Positions 34,416 to 46,283 are shown, counted from the stretch's first letter. The stretch is 64,000 nt of DNA from Sphaerosporella brunnea (GCA_008704415.1 VXIS01000071.1:1-64000); one strand, 5' to 3'. Notes: generated from the letters alone by a model not told the origin. A program made the numbers and translations.

Positions 34416-35552
34416 ATGTTCTCCGCCAGAGCAATCACCCGCGCTTTCCGCGCCCCCGTCAGCCGCTCCCTCACCCGCAACATCACCACTGCATCCCGCG
34501 GATCGGCTCTGACGTCAACCTGGAAGAGCTCGACCTTGGCCTGGCAGCCCCGCCTGGCCGCGTCCTTTTCCACCTCTTTCCGCGTCCTTGAGAAGCAGGG
34601 TGCCGGTTTGTAGTCCATCCCATTCTATTTGGTCATGCAGCTAACCCTACTTTGTGCAGTCGATGAGGAACTTGCCATCAAGCTCGAGTCCGAACTTAAC
34701 CTTGAGAAAGAGCTGACCTCCCATGAAGAGCTCCCCGAGACTGTGCAGGACTTCCTCAACAACAGCCCCTTCAAGGTTTTTACCCATCTCTCTTGTCTAA
34801 CCACTCTGTTTGCAACGCAGCTGACTTACGTCTCCCCAATAGCTCAACGACAAGGCCGGCCAGGAGGAGGTCGAACTCGTCCGCAAGTTTGGCGACGAGA
34901 CTATCCGCGTGGTGTTCTCGATTTCGGACCTGAACGCTCCCATCGACGAGTCTATGAACGACGAGGCGTTGTTCGACGAGTCTTCGGAGGAGGAGGAGCT
35001 TGACCAGCGCAGCCGTTCGTCCATGCAGAGCGGTGGAGCGCAGAGCGCCGCTGCGAAGGAGAAGGATGCCGTCGGCACTACTCAGGAGCCTTTGGAGGAG
35101 GAAGAGGAAGAGTACGAGGAGGAGGCGGAGGAGCCTTCTTACCCCGTCCGCATGAACGTTACCATCGAGAAGGTATATCTTGCTTCTCTCTGGGTAGATT
35201 TTGGATAGGGCGGTTGCTGATATTAATTGTGTGATAGCCCAACCAGGGTGCCCTCCAGGTCGAGGCCGTCGCCCAGGACGGCATGGTCGTCGTTGAGAAC
35301 GTGTTCTACCACAAGAACGCCGCCCTGGCGACCGCGCAGACTGCTGAGGCCGACTGGGAGCGCCGCGGCGCCTACGCCGGCCCTCCTTTCGGAAACCTCG
35401 ACGAGGACCTTCAGGTGCTGCTCGAGCGATACTTGGACGAGAGGGGCATCAACACTCAGCTCGCTCTGTTCATTCCTGACTACATCGACTTCAAGGAGCA
35501 GAAGGAGTACCTGAGCTGGCTCGAGAACGTTAAGGGTTTCGTTACCGCTTAA
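34416..35552 (+). CDS. mam33: Mitochondrial acidic protein MAM33 (p32/gC1qR family)
   Basis: Four exons (34416-34605, 34660-34775, 34843-35172, 35238-35552) encode 316 aa. MAM33 is a trimeric mitochondrial matrix protein linked to mitoribosome function. The first 55 residues are Arg/Ser/Thr-rich without acidic residues (MFSARAITRAFRAPVSRSL), a typical matrix-targeting presequence. The mature part shows LAIKLESELNLEKE, VRKFGDETIRVVFSISDL, an acidic EEEEEEYEEEAEEP insert and the C-terminal ERYLDERGINTQLALFIPDY with KEYLSWLENVKGF, which are hallmarks of the fold. Confidence 0.95.
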
Positions 35553-35853
35553 ATTCGTTGAGTTATCTCTCCTTTCTGGTACTTAATGGGCGGTTGTACA
35601 AAATATTTCCTTGCACCGTTGGTTTCTTTTTTCTTCCGGCTTGGGTGGGGATATGAAGGTACGGTTGTTTCCATAGCTGATAGGTTCAACCGAGACATTT
35701 TGTTTCCCGGCTGGAGTTGTTTCTTTATCTTGATGCGGTAGACAGTGTGTGTGTGTGTGTACGATACTACGAACGAGAAAAATTTCCCGATGATGAAAAA
35801 AGACCACAACTCCCTCACGACGCATGCAGTGCAATCCCAATTCCCCAGGCATA

Positions 35854-36844
35854 TCACACCTCCAATCTACTTCCCAATCCCTTTTCTAGTCCCCTTCCGA
35901 GCGCATCCCAATCCACGCCGCTAACGCCTGCGTCCCCCTTTGCCGCCGCCGCCTTTGTGCCCTTCAAAGCCTCATCCACCCTTCCCTGATGCATCTGCCA
36001 GACCACCAAAGTATCCCTCGCCACCTCACCACCCATACTTTTCAATCCCTCCTCGAATACCTTCTTTTCCTCCTCAGTAAACGGGAGATTCACCAGCCTT
36101 AGCGCGTTCACTGCCGGGTTCGTGTTGATACAGTAATCCACCAGCATCCGCAGGAATTTCGCCTGCAGATATCCGGGCGCCTGCCGGGAATACAAGAACG
36201 CTGCCTCGGGGGACAAGCGTAGTTGCGCCTGGAAGTAAGTTTCCATCGCCTCCGGCGATTCCAACACCGGCTGCACCGCGCTGATGAACGTTACGGCCAG
36301 CGACGGATTGCCGTGCTTATACAGAAGGTGTAATATCTTCTCCGGCAATGGCGGAGTGACCGCCGGCAAAGTCAGAAAGCGTATAGAGTCCTCTAGTGAC
36401 AACGTGTCTAGCAGGTGCAGCGCTGTGATCAGGTCCATGAAGTTTTGTGGGAGGAGCACACGCTGCGCAAAGGCAGTCGCCTGCTGCTGTGTCGGTAGGT
36501 CCAGAAGGAGGTAGTAAAGTAACGCGTGCTTTTTCAGGGAGTCCAGGTGCGGGGATGTGACGATCAGGTTGTGGAGGGACTTGAGGGAGCTGAGGGAATG
36601 CGGGGGGTAATGGGTGGGCACTGCTGCGGCGTCAGTAGGATACTTGTTTGCGTGGGGAACGGCGGTGCAAGATACCATCTTTGATCTTAGCGAAGGAGAT
36701 TAGCAGGTTGTCAAAGAAGAGCTCGCCGTCCAACAGCTGTCGGTGCTGCTGGATCTCTTCCACCCGCGATTTGGGGTAGGGGTTTTTGGTTTCGGCGCCG
36801 AAGACGGCGCGGAATTCGAGGGCGGGATCTTCGGGAATGTCCAT
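35854..36844 (-). CDS. ELYS-like nucleoporin
   Basis: Two exons (36676-36844 and 35854-36620) encode 311 aa. ELYS-domain proteins help assemble nuclear pores through the Nup107/Nup84 outer ring; fungal forms consist mainly of this helical domain. Exon 1 has QQHRQLLDGELFFDNLLISF. Splicing (intron 36621-36675, branch-like TACTGAC) removes an extra segment and gives KIKDVPTHYPPHSLSSLKSL, the expected YPP...L..L junction. Helical repeats follow, including HALLYYLLLDL, FLTLPAVTPPLPEKILHLLY and KFLRMLVDYCINTNPAVNAL. It is divergently paired with the NUP42 gene. Confidence 0.87.
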
Positions 36845-36973
36845 GCTATGCGGGTGGGTTGGTGGGGAGGGGAGCGGCGGGTGGTGTGGTGATATTGTGG
36901 TGATGTGTGCTCTAATACTTCGTATGTACGCGAGGATGATCAACGCGCTTGCACATGCCAAGCCTCGCGTGTG

Positions 36974-37011
36974 TGGTGGTGACTTCAGCCTCACTCGTGA
37001 AGTCACCACCA
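36974..37011. promoter_or_regulatory. 14-bp inverted repeat in the shared ELYS/NUP42 promoter
   Basis: TGGTGGTGACTTCA (36974-36987) is perfectly repeated in inverse at 36998-37011 with a 10-nt loop. It sits in the 237-bp gap between two divergent start codons (36844 and 37082). It could be a dimeric factor site (TGACTTCA/TGAAGTCA halves) or a hairpin in the NUP42 leader. Function is inferred. Confidence 0.6.
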
Positions 37012-37081
37012 ACCCAACCTCTCTACTACAACCAACAACTCCACTCCACTCCCAACACAACCAACACCACAGCCGCCCGCG

Positions 37082-39049
37082 ATGTCGGGAAACATCTGCA
37101 GATATTTCAACACTCCCCAGGGCTGCCGATTCGGGACGAGCTGCAGATTTGTTCACCCGATTGGAGCCAATGCTACTCCTTTTGGCGCTGCAGCCCAGCA
37201 ACCGAGAACCCCCGACAGGTATGCATACAATGCATTTTTGTGACATGACTTTGAATTGCAAATGGCGGCAAAAATACCCAGCCAGGGTGAGGAGCGCGCG
37301 ATCACACATCTATGGCTCGTCACCTCGCCCAGCACCTCAATCTCGCTTCCCCTCTTTACTACCTCCCCTCACCCCAACCCAACAACCCACTCGCGACAAA
37401 CTAAAAATCGTGACGTTGCTGACAACATGGCAAGCTACATTCCTGCCACCGCCGAAAACATCAAGACAGACCTCCATGAGCGACCCATCTGGCCGCTATC
37501 CTCGTTCGGTTCCGGCAAAAATCCGCCTTGTCAACTTATCGACGGGAAGGATGTCTCACCAGAGGAAGCTCGGGTTATGGCCTATCTCGCCCAAGCTGAA
37601 GGGAATCCCGCCGCTTATGTTCGCCTATCTCGCCAACCCACTTTGCTTCTTGGGTACTGACCATACGCAGGCGGAGCGATGGACGATGCTCACAAACGAA
37701 GCGACGATCCAGATACAAAACATCCTGAACGATCTTCCGGGAGCGGTCAGATATATGGAGCAGAGTCAGCAGAACAGAGATCAGATTTACAAGTACAAGA
37801 CTCCGGGTGAGCAGAGCCCTGTCGCTTCTGCGCCTTCACCATTCGGTCAGGTTAGTTATCTTCATCTCACAGTTATCTGTGAAGACCACATGCTAAATTA
37901 TGTGTCATGCAGCCTGCGCAGCCCCAACAGACCCCGAATACTTTCGGCACACCTGCTCAGCCTTCCCAGTCGGCATTCGGAACGCCTGCCTTTGGTCAGC
38001 CCGCATTTGGTCAGCCCGCATTTGGTCAGCCCGCGTTCGGCTCTTCTTCCGCGTTAGGTACCAACGCGCCGAGTCCATTCGCTGCGGCTGCTTCTCAGAA
38101 TGCCCAGCCTGCGTTCGGACAACCGGCTTTCGGACAGACTTCCACACCGCAGAGCGCTTTCGGCAAGCCTGCGCAGCCTGCGTTCGGACAGCCCGCGTTC
38201 GGACAGACGTCTATGCCCCAGAGCACCTTCGGCAAGCCTGCGCAGCCAGCTTTTGGTCAGCCAGCTTTCAGCCAGTCCAGCTTTGGCCAGCCTCAGCAAC
38301 TGCAGCAGCAACCCACACAGCCTCAGGGTGTCTTCGGCAGTGGTGGTTCCTTCGGTGCCAAGCCGGCTTTCGGTCAACCAGCTTTCGGTCAGCCGGCGTT
38401 TGGTGCGACTTCTACGTTGGGTAGCAATGCACCGAGTCCCTTCGCTACAGCCGCCTCTCAAGCAGGGCCTTCGCCGAGTCCTTTCGCGGTGGTTTCTCAG
38501 GCCGGACCTAGTCCAAGCCCGTTTGCTACTGCTGGTCAAAACCAGTCCCAGGCAACCCCGAGTCCCTTTAGTGCCTTTGCACAGTCACAGCAGCAGCAGA
38601 CCAGCGCTATCACTCCAAGTCCTTTCGGACAGCCTCAGCAAGCGCAGCAGTCCACTGCGCCATCGCCGTTTAGTCAGCCGAACCCATTCCAACAGGCCCA
38701 AGCGGCGCAACCAGCCAACGCTTCCAATCTGTTTGGCCAGCCCTCGGCACCTCAACAGCCTGTTTCTGCAAGCCCATTCGGAAGCACCCAGCCGAGCACG
38801 ACATCGCCATTTAGCAACGCCAACCCGTTTCAGAGTGCGCAGCAGCCTTCACAGGCTCCGGTTTCTTCCAGTTTCCAGACTTCCGCCGCCCAGCTTTCGG
38901 CCGCACCCAAGCAGGACACCACCGATAAGTGGGATGATCCCGTGATCCGGTACACGGAAGTGGAGATTCAGGCGTTCAAAGCGCCTCGGTTTACGATTGG
39001 GATGATCCCGCTCGTAGCACCGCCCAGAGAGCTGTGTTCTAGGGGTTGA
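37082..39049 (+). CDS. nup42: CCCH zinc-finger FG nucleoporin (NUP42/AMO1 family)
   Basis: Four exons (37082-37218, 37282-37618, 37671-37850, 37913-39049) encode 596 aa. Nup42-type nucleoporins sit on the cytoplasmic face of the pore and help mRNA export with the Gle1/Dbp5 machinery. The start is a CCCH finger: NICRYFNTPQGCRFGTSCRF followed by VH. A helical region follows (ENIKTDLHERPIWPLSSFGS, then VSPEEARVMAYLAQAEGNP). The large last exon is FG-rich with tandem GQPAFGQPAFGQPAF units. The C-terminus, FKAPRFTIGMIPLVAPP, resembles the family's Gle1-binding end. The first two introns are less certain than the third; the chosen sites keep every phase consistent. Confidence 0.87.
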
Positions 39050-39743
39050 TCCAATTGACAGCCCCAAGACGAGATCATAAAGCCCGATTCTTTTCTGATA
39101 CTCAATTTCATGTTCGGCGACAAGGTGTTACGGTGTTTGCATTTGATGGGCTTGTTTTTCGATTTGAGACTTGGGTTTTACATGCCATTTTTTTTTCCGG
39201 GGGGGGGGGGGGGATATGGAACACCATTGTACTCTAGATACTCGCTATACTCGTACTTACATACCTCAGAAGTACCGTGATTTTTTTTGATTTTTTTTGT
39301 TGCCCACAATGAGTAAATAGGGAGTTTCCGTTAAGCTGCCAGCTCCAAAATCTGGCTCCCCAAGTGTACTCATAGTCTTCACCATAAAGGATGTTTAAAG
39401 CCGAAATTCTGGCCCTGGCAGCTTTCCAGTAACTTCTCCGATTGTCTATTGTGCGGATAAGTTGGCGACGATTGAGGTGAATATAACTGACATCACGTGC
39501 TCCGTGATAGCATCACAAAGCCTCGCTCAGCCATATCTCGACCCTTGCCCACTTTCGTAGATGGACCTCGTCACTCTACGACGACAACCGACCAAGCTGA
39601 ACCGGCTGTTCCATCACTGCCGTCCCCTCTTTCCAGGTCTCAAACCGCGTCCTCTCGTTTCGACCCCAGTCCGAATTCAAACTTTACTACCGCCTCCTCA
39701 CTTCTTCACTACCACTACCAACCCCCGCACAACCTCAGACAGC
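39050..39743. other. Intergenic, poly-G tract
   Basis: This contains the NUP42 3' region with a G run of 15 or more (39200-39214). Upstream of the next gene, ATCACGTGCTCCGTGAT (39493-39509) is a near-palindrome with a CACGTG core. The frame of the next gene is open back to an ATG at 39561, so its 5' limit is uncertain. Confidence 0.45.
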
Positions 39744-41479
39744 ATGTTCGGCGCTGGCGCATCGATCGGATTCCCGGCGACGAACCGCTCCCGAGAATAT
39801 ACCCCTGAAACCCTCCAGACCTGGAATGTCATCCCAAACCAAACTGCGCTCCCCGAACGCGAAGCCGTGCGTGCCATCCACATTTACGACTTCGACAACA
39901 CCCTCTTCCTAACTCCGCTCCCTAACGGCAAGATCTGGCATGCACCCACATTGGGCAACCTCCATTCACCGATATGGCTAGCCAATGGTGGGTGGTGGCA
40001 TGATTCCCGGATCCTGGCGGCCACCGGTGCCGGGCTGGAAGAGGAGGAGAGGCGGGCGTGGGAGGGGTGGTGGAATGAACACATTGTTCAGCTGGTACAG
40101 CTCAGCATGCAGCAGAAAGACGCCCTCGCGGTACTGTTGACGGGGCGATCAGTCAAGGGTTTCGGGCCGCTGCTCACCCGGATCTTGAAGAGCAAAGGTC
40201 TCGAGTTCGATATGATCGTGCTTAAACCGGAGGTTATGCCTTCTGGCCATGAACCGGAAACCACCATGGCGTTCAAAACGGTGTTTATGGAGGAGGTACT
40301 CAACACATACTTGGAAGCACAGGACCTCAGGATATACGAGGATCGTGTCAAACACGTCCGCGCCTTCGAGGAGTTTTGCCACAACTATATTCAGGCCACT
40401 CTCAATCGGCGCGCCCACCTCAAGGCGGAAGTTATCCAGGTTGCTGAAGCCGCGCGCTGCCTCGATCCTATCACCGAGCTCTCTGTGATCCAGACCATGG
40501 TGCATGAACACAACTCTGTTCAGCGTACCATCCATGGACACAGGTTCTTGCCGCTGCGGATCAAAAAGACTGTCTTCTACACCGGCTATCTACTTAGCTC
40601 TTCAACAAGCGCAAACTTGCTCAATACCCTTGAGATTCCCTCTATGATTGCCAAGGAGAACGACGTGAAGCTGCTGGCGAATAATGTTATGATCACACCT
40701 CGGCCGGCGTCAAGGAGTGTGCTCGCCAGAACGGGCCCTCTAGGTAGGAAAGTCGAGTTCGAGGTGGTGGGTGTCGCCCATTGGGAACACAAAGTGTGGG
40801 CGGCCCTAGTAAAGCCAGTAGACAACAGCATACGAATTTACACGGGTAACTTCCCCATTTCCAGCCCCTACATCCTTGAGTGTAATACTGATATCTCACA
40901 GACAACCCCGAGCCCACCGTCGTCCTCGCCGTCCGTCGGGGTGCAAAGCCTATTGATGCCGGTCGGATTGACAAGTCGCACTACAAGCCGCCGGCAAAGC
41001 CAGTACGGTTCTGGACAGTGGTGGGAGAGCGCCTGTTGCTGCGCATTGAGGAGGATAACAATGAAGGCGAGTGGGAGAGTCTCTTTCCTAGGCGCAAATC
41101 TGCAATTCCCGCCAGTGCCGCTGCCTCCGCCCAGACGCCGCCGCTTGTGAGGGCTATTCCCAGCTGGGGTGGAGGTGGCAGGTGGTGATTTTGCTCATGA
41201 TACCCACCCTCTTGCTTATTATTTTTCTTCTTTTGGCTTATCCTCTCTTCTCCTTATTTTGGTTTCTTACTTTTGTTGGTATTCATTGCAGCAGCGCACC
41301 ATTACCGGCATGATCCGCGCGGACACCGATACGGTGGGGGCGGCCGCGGAGGAGGCCACTGGCGGGGCGGTGGCCGCGGCGACAGGGGAAGAGGCGGCGG
41401 CGGTCGCGGTGCCCCAATGCCCGATCATGGTCCTATCGGACCGATTTCGGATATGAGCTGGTTGAGTCATGCCTACTAG
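39744..41479 (+). CDS. HAD-superfamily 'Swiss Army Knife' RNA repair-like protein
   Basis: Three exons (39744-40845, 40902-41174, 41292-41479) encode 520 aa. The family (HAD_SAK_1) is proposed to act in RNA repair, without firm biochemical proof. Motif I of the HAD fold is IHIYDFDNTLFLTP, with the nucleophile and acid Asp residues, and motif II is AVLLTGRS. Further family blocks are TLGNLHSPIWLANGGWWHDS and HEHNSVQRTIHGH. Splicing restores the tail VRFWTVVGERLLLRIEEDN. The last exon adds an RGG-like, Gly/Arg-rich tail (GGGGRGGGHWRGGGRGDRG), which suggests RNA binding. An upstream in-frame ATG at 39561 would add 61 residues; I prefer 39744. The donor of intron 2 is tentative. Confidence 0.82.
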
Positions 41480-42176
41480 CTAGCTCAAAGTGATACATGA
41501 TGAACATGAAGTGTATGATAGTTTTCTTTTTTCTACCTCTTGAATTAGAGTATCGGCGATCATAGGCTAGTTGCTGATTTTGGGGGATTTTTTGCTTTCG
41601 TTTTCATTTTTATGATGTATGTATATAGCTATTGAAGGAGTTTGTGAACCAGACGGAGTACCGGCCCTACATAAGCGGGGCAGCAGATCAGGTCACTTTT
41701 GCATGAAGCTCTCCATCTTAGCATCTTTTTACCGTGAAGTATGTAGGTATGCAGTGAAAGCACTCGACTTCGGGTTCCAGCGCGGCGACATACATAAGGC
41801 AATTTTCTAACTTAGGATACTCTAATTGGGGTGGGGCACGCGCATTGGGGCCATGGAACCGCACGCGCTACGCTACATACCGCGTTAGAATACCCTGACG
41901 AAGATCCTTTCCATGAAGTGCGCGCGTGGGCAAACGGGAAGGGAAGTTACATAATCCGCCCGGTTCCCCTGCAAAAACACTCAGTTGCCGATGGAGCCGA
42001 GCGGAGAAAATCCATCTTACAGGTTGTGCGGTGGTGGCGTAATGTCGCCGTTCGTGCCGATCGGGAACGGACGAGCATCTATCCGGTGTTGCCGAGAAAA
42101 ACGGACCCCCATGTTTTCGAACCATTTCCCTCTTGCTCTGCGCAGTGCCTTCTGAACCTCCATCGCGCTGACAGCT
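41480..42176. other. Intergenic, no gene recognised
   Basis: Short frames only. It presumably holds the 3' UTR of the HAD gene and the promoter of the DUF2434 gene. Confidence 0.45.
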
Positions 42177-43454
42177 ATGGCGACCTTTTATAATGGCTCG
42201 TATGTAGAGTACGACGGGCATCTCTTCAATGAGACGCTGCTCAATGAGTACAACTACAGTTTGTCCCCCATGCATTCCTTGCATTTACCGCCGCCGTACT
42301 GATGGACGACGCGTTTGTAATGTAGCAATCTATGGCAACGGCACCCTTTCCAACAGTACCGGCAACTGCTACCTCATCTATGGTCCTTTCAATGTAGTTT
42401 TCCTTCCGAACGGCACAGCAATAAATGGCACCGCCTGCAGCACGCCCACGAAGAAGATCCGGACGCGAGGCGGGGTGGGAATAGCATTCGGTGCAATATT
42501 CGCGATATTGATAGTACTCGGAATCACGGCGCTTGCAAAGCACGGAAAGTCATACCTCCCGGTGGAAAAGAACTTCCGATTGGTGTCACGACGATGGCCT
42601 TGGTATTGGTTCTTCGTTGCGGGCGCATGTGGTTGCATCTCTGGACTCGTCAGCATCGATGTCGATAGGGATTACCTTCAAGGAACCGCATTGATCCTGC
42701 AAAACGTCTTTTACTATGTCACTTTACCCGCTATGCTGGCGAGTGTCTGGGAAATGACGAGGCATTGGGGAAGTCTTTGCCAGAGACGACTAGCGGATCG
42801 GGATCCTTGGATATTTGTAAACGATGAAACAAGGGAAAGAATCGAGTTCTATATTCCGCTGGTTTTTTACCTCTTTGGATTTTTGGTATTGCCCCCGTTC
42901 CGCTCTCTCTTACCCGCTGCAATGCTAATGCGCGATAGACTTTCTTCCTCTCCGTCCTCCGCAGCTGGACCATAATCTCCAATGGCACCTGGCCACTCAC
43001 TTGGGACGCTGCGATTGTCGCTGCAACTGATGGCCGCTTTAAAGCTTCTAGCATAATGGCGGCGTTAGCGTGGCTAACAATAGTCACAAGCGCCTTCATA
43101 ACACTGCGCTTCTACCCATCCGTCGCACACCCCATTCCACCAAAAGTTCCCATCTGCATATCTTTGATGTTGGTACGTGTTGCTTACAACATCGCTGTGG
43201 CTTGGGAATACAACATCGGTCCGCTACGACCTTCTACGAACCCAGCTTGGATCTACGCACTGGGCTATGCACCGGTGGCGTTGGCGATGGCGGTTATGGT
43301 TGTGTCGGCGAGGTTTGAGGAGAATGAAGATAAGCTCATCATTGCTGAGAGGAGACAGAGGGAGAGGGAGGCGGACAGGGAGTTGGCTGCTGCCCTGCCG
43401 ATGAAGGTGGTAGGAAGTGGGGCTAGCGAGGGGGCTCTTAAGAATCGGCAGTGA
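42177..43454 (+). CDS. DUF2434-family fungal membrane protein
   Basis: Three exons (42177-42258, 42326-42885, 42939-43454) encode 385 aa. The function of the family is unknown. The N-terminus is short, extracellular-looking and rich in N-glycosylation sequons (MATFYNGSYVEYDGHLFNET, IYGNGTLSNSTGN). Several membrane helices follow: GVGIAFGAIFAILIVLGITA, YWFFVAGACGCISGLVSI, VFYYVTLPAMLASV, IPLVFYLFGFL-TFFLSVL, IMAALAWLTIVTSAFI and YALGYAPVALAMAVMVVSA. A charged cytoplasmic tail (EENEDKLIIAERRQREREAD) ends the protein. Exon 3 restores the segment LRSWTIISNGTWPLTWDAAI. Confidence 0.85.
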
Positions 43455-44257
43455 TTAAGGGGACGAGGGACAGTGTATAATAATTATTGGGTTTTGTTTG
43501 AGGCACGGATGGGGGAGTTTTTTCTTTCGGCTTGGGTCATGTGTACGCGTGAGAAGGTTAAGATTGCTACGGATAACGTTCATGTATTGTACTTATTTAC
43601 ACACTTGGATCGAGGCGTGCTTGCGGAAGTGAAACGAGTGCTTTTCTGTGAATTCACATTTACCACCTTCAATGACTCATGCTTCGCCACCATTCCGTGG
43701 CAGTTAGACCTCGAAAAAATACGACATAATATCTGCCACAAGGCGAGCAAGACGGCACCTTCCATTGCACAAGGTGTTGATCTCGATCATCATGAACAGC
43801 CCAACTCGGCCAGGCTCCAGCCCACTGCTTTCCAGCTTCAAGTAGATCTCCAATTCCGCAACAAAAGTGGAGGAGAAGAAGAAGGAGAAGAAGAAGCCCA
43901 CGGAACCGAAACCCGGATCCGGTCGTCAAAAAAAATAAAAAATAAACAAACAAAGGAGCCGTATCTAAAGCAATGAAAATGAAGCACCTTTATTTTTTAT
44001 TACTATTAGTATAGAGTCCACAAATGCCACGCTTCAAAGCCGAGTTTCTTCTTCTTCTTTTCTATTCCGAGTTTTTGTGTTTTTTTTTTTTTTCAAGTAC
44101 ACCGTATAAAGCACCCGGCGAACTTTCGTTCGAGCTGGGTGGGTATATAAAGGCCCCCCCCCGCCCCTTCTCTGCTCTCCGCTCTTCCTCAGTCAGTCGT
44201 CAGTCTACATCCTCAAGCCCCCAAAATCCATATCTTCCGCAAGCAACACCAGTCGAA
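43455..44257. other. Intergenic with TATA box before the 93-aa gene
   Basis: No conserved frame. A TATA box (GGTATATAAAGG) lies at about 44141-44152, followed by a C-rich and pyrimidine-rich leader of about 100 nt leading to the small gene. Confidence 0.5.
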
Positions 44258-44539
44258 ATGTCCTTCAACCACCGCGCCGCTTGGAATAGCTACTTCGCCT
44301 CCGTGGCTGTGCAGCCCCCCACCACCACCCCCAAGAAGGAGGAAAAGAAAGCGGAACAGCAGATCTTCTGGATCACCACCAAGTACGGCGGCATGTACCC
44401 GTGCCGCGACCCCGGCACCGGATATACTACGTGGTTGCTGGCCGACAGGAAAAACGAGGAGAGGATGGCGAAATGGTTGGCGGAGGACCCCGCACGGTAT
44501 TGGCCCGCTGCTGATGGGTACATTTATCCTACGTTTTAG
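44258..44539 (+). CDS. 93-aa uncharacterised small protein
   Basis: A single exon starts with ATG in AAATGTCC context. I do not recognise the family. The N-terminal third is Pro/Lys-rich (PTTTPKKEEKKAEQQ). The rest looks folded and aromatic-rich: IFWITTKYGGMYPCRDPGTG, then YTTWLLADRKNEERMAKWLA and YWPAADGYIYPTF. No signal peptide or membrane helix is seen. A canonical TATA box about 110 bp upstream and a pyrimidine-rich leader suggest a strongly expressed or inducible gene. Coding-like composition and promoter structure are the support. Confidence 0.6.
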   Translation: MSFNHRAAWNSYFASVAVQPPTTTPKKEEKKAEQQIFWITTKYGGMYPCRDPGTGYTTWLLADRKNEERMAKWLAEDPARYWPAADGYIYPTF

Positions 44540-44843
44540 GGAGGGGTAGGGGGGGATTTGGAGGGGATTCGGAATTTGGAAGTTGGAAGTTGGGGAGAGG
44601 GGATTTGTGATGTTTTCAAGATTGGATTTGTGGGATTAGTTTGCGGTGGATAGTGTTGGTTTGAATGCTAGTTATTTTGTGGTTGTTGTTGATCTTTGGA
44701 CAAATCATGTTTCCAAAGGGGGTTATAAACCGTAGCCCAGAAGGATTTAACTGGTCATGTCTTTTTTTTTTTTTTTTTTACTAGTTGCTCCTAATATTTA
44801 CAACTATGAGTACAACATGTTTATTCCCTCGCTACACCTTTGC
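44540..44843. other. Intergenic between converging genes
   Basis: T- and G-rich 3' region shared by the small plus-strand gene and the minus-strand formamidase, with a T18-19 tract at 44761-44779. Confidence 0.5.
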
Positions 44844-46283
44844 CTACTTGCGATCACTAGTGTATGCGCAGCTTCCCAGGTCCATCGCATTGACACCGCC
44901 GTTCTTTGCCGCCGTAGCGGGGGAGATATCAAAGTCGAAGATGTCCATTGGGATTCCCATTGTCGTGCAAGCGTTAGGGATGTCGACGATACCAGCGACA
45001 TGGCCCTGGACGGGGGCGCACGAGAGGAGGAGGTAGATCTGCTCTATCATAGGGATCAGAACCTCGAACGTGGGGAAAAAAAAATGCGGAAACCAAACCT
45101 CCACTGTAACCGAAGCGCTTCAGGTACTCAATAACCCTCAGACACGTCTGCTTGTAAGCAACGTTAACGTCGAGGTAGTGCTGCTTTCCCTGGGAATCGA
45201 CCGAGAACCCCTCGAAAGTGAGCATGCGGCCGGGACCGAACTGAGGCTCTACAGGTCCGGGGAGGAAGACGGGGCTCTTCATTCCAAGAATCTCCTGTCC
45301 GTTCTTGATCAAGTCGAACTTGAAGGTGATGATGCCCGCCATCTCGATGGCACCGCAGAAACTGATCTCTCCGTCTCCCTGGGAGAAGTGCAGGTCTCCG
45401 ACGGAGAACTTGGCTCCGTTGACGTGCACGGGCAGGTAGGTCTTGGATCCACGAGAAAGGTTCTTGATGTCGCAGTTACCGCCGTGCTCGGGGCGTCCGG
45501 GGATTGTTCGTGCACCCTCGCGGCCGATCTTAGCCTTCAGTTCGCCCTCGGCGGCTCCGGCGTGGATGCTCTTTGGCTCGGGGAGAAGGGCAACATCGCG
45601 GACTTTAGCCAGCGGCGAGGTCTCTACCAGTTCGGTTTCACGGCGGGTCCACTCGGCCAACAACTCGGCGGAGGGGGCACAGCCCATTATTCCGGGGTGG
45701 ATCAGACCGGCGAAACGGACACCAGGGATGTGACGAGAGCTGCAGTGGATACCTTCAAAGTCCCAGATAGCTATGCACGCCGATTAGCGTTTGGGAAGTC
45801 CTCGAAATCGACGGTGTGTGTGTGTGTACCCTTCGCAGCCTGAGGGTACTCCTCATCCAAGAAGCCACCACCGTTGTTCTTGTCGAAAATGGCACAGAAA
45901 CCCCAAGGGCGGTGCGCAAAGGGCTGTACATCCTGTATCTCGACCAGCAACATATCACCAGGCTCCGCACCCTCAATGTCGAAAGGTCCGGAAAGGTAGT
46001 GCACCCGTGTCAGGTCACAGTTCTTGACATCGTCGGCGCTGTCGTTGTTGCCAATCTGTCCACCCGTCCAGTCCATGCACTCAATGTTCACCGCCTCGCC
46101 AGGCTTGATCGAGGCCGTGCTGGGGACTGTTGCAGGAAGGCTCCTATTAGTCACCTGTGCATGTTCACTACAAATAGGCCGTGGCTTACTATCAGGGTGC
46201 CATCTGTTGTGGAGGCCAGTCTGTTCCCAGGCGGGCTTATCGAAGTCGACCTTGTGAGCTGTACGAATGGGACCGGGAGCCAT
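44844..46283 (-). CDS. fmdS: Formamidase (FmdA/AmdA family)
   Basis: Four exons (46190-46283, 45830-46126, 45099-45770, 44844-45043) encode 420 aa. The enzyme releases ammonia from formamide. Features: KVDFDKPAWEQTGLHNRWHP, spliced to DIPSTASIKPGEAVNIECMD, then WTGGQIGNNDSADDVKN, HYLSGPFDIEGAEPGD, and RPWGFCAIFDKNNGGGFLDE. Exon 3 continues FEGIHCSSRHIPGVRFAGLI-HPG, and further on KFSVGDLHFSQGDGEISFCG. The last splice gives GYSGEQIYLLLSCAPVQGH, the family's C-terminal block. The second intron includes an AC repeat. Upstream GATA motifs fit nitrogen control. Confidence 0.93.

Noticed and set aside
37256..37660. Separate gene starting at ATG 37256
   Set aside because: The frame continues the NUP42 helical region and joins exons on both sides in phase.
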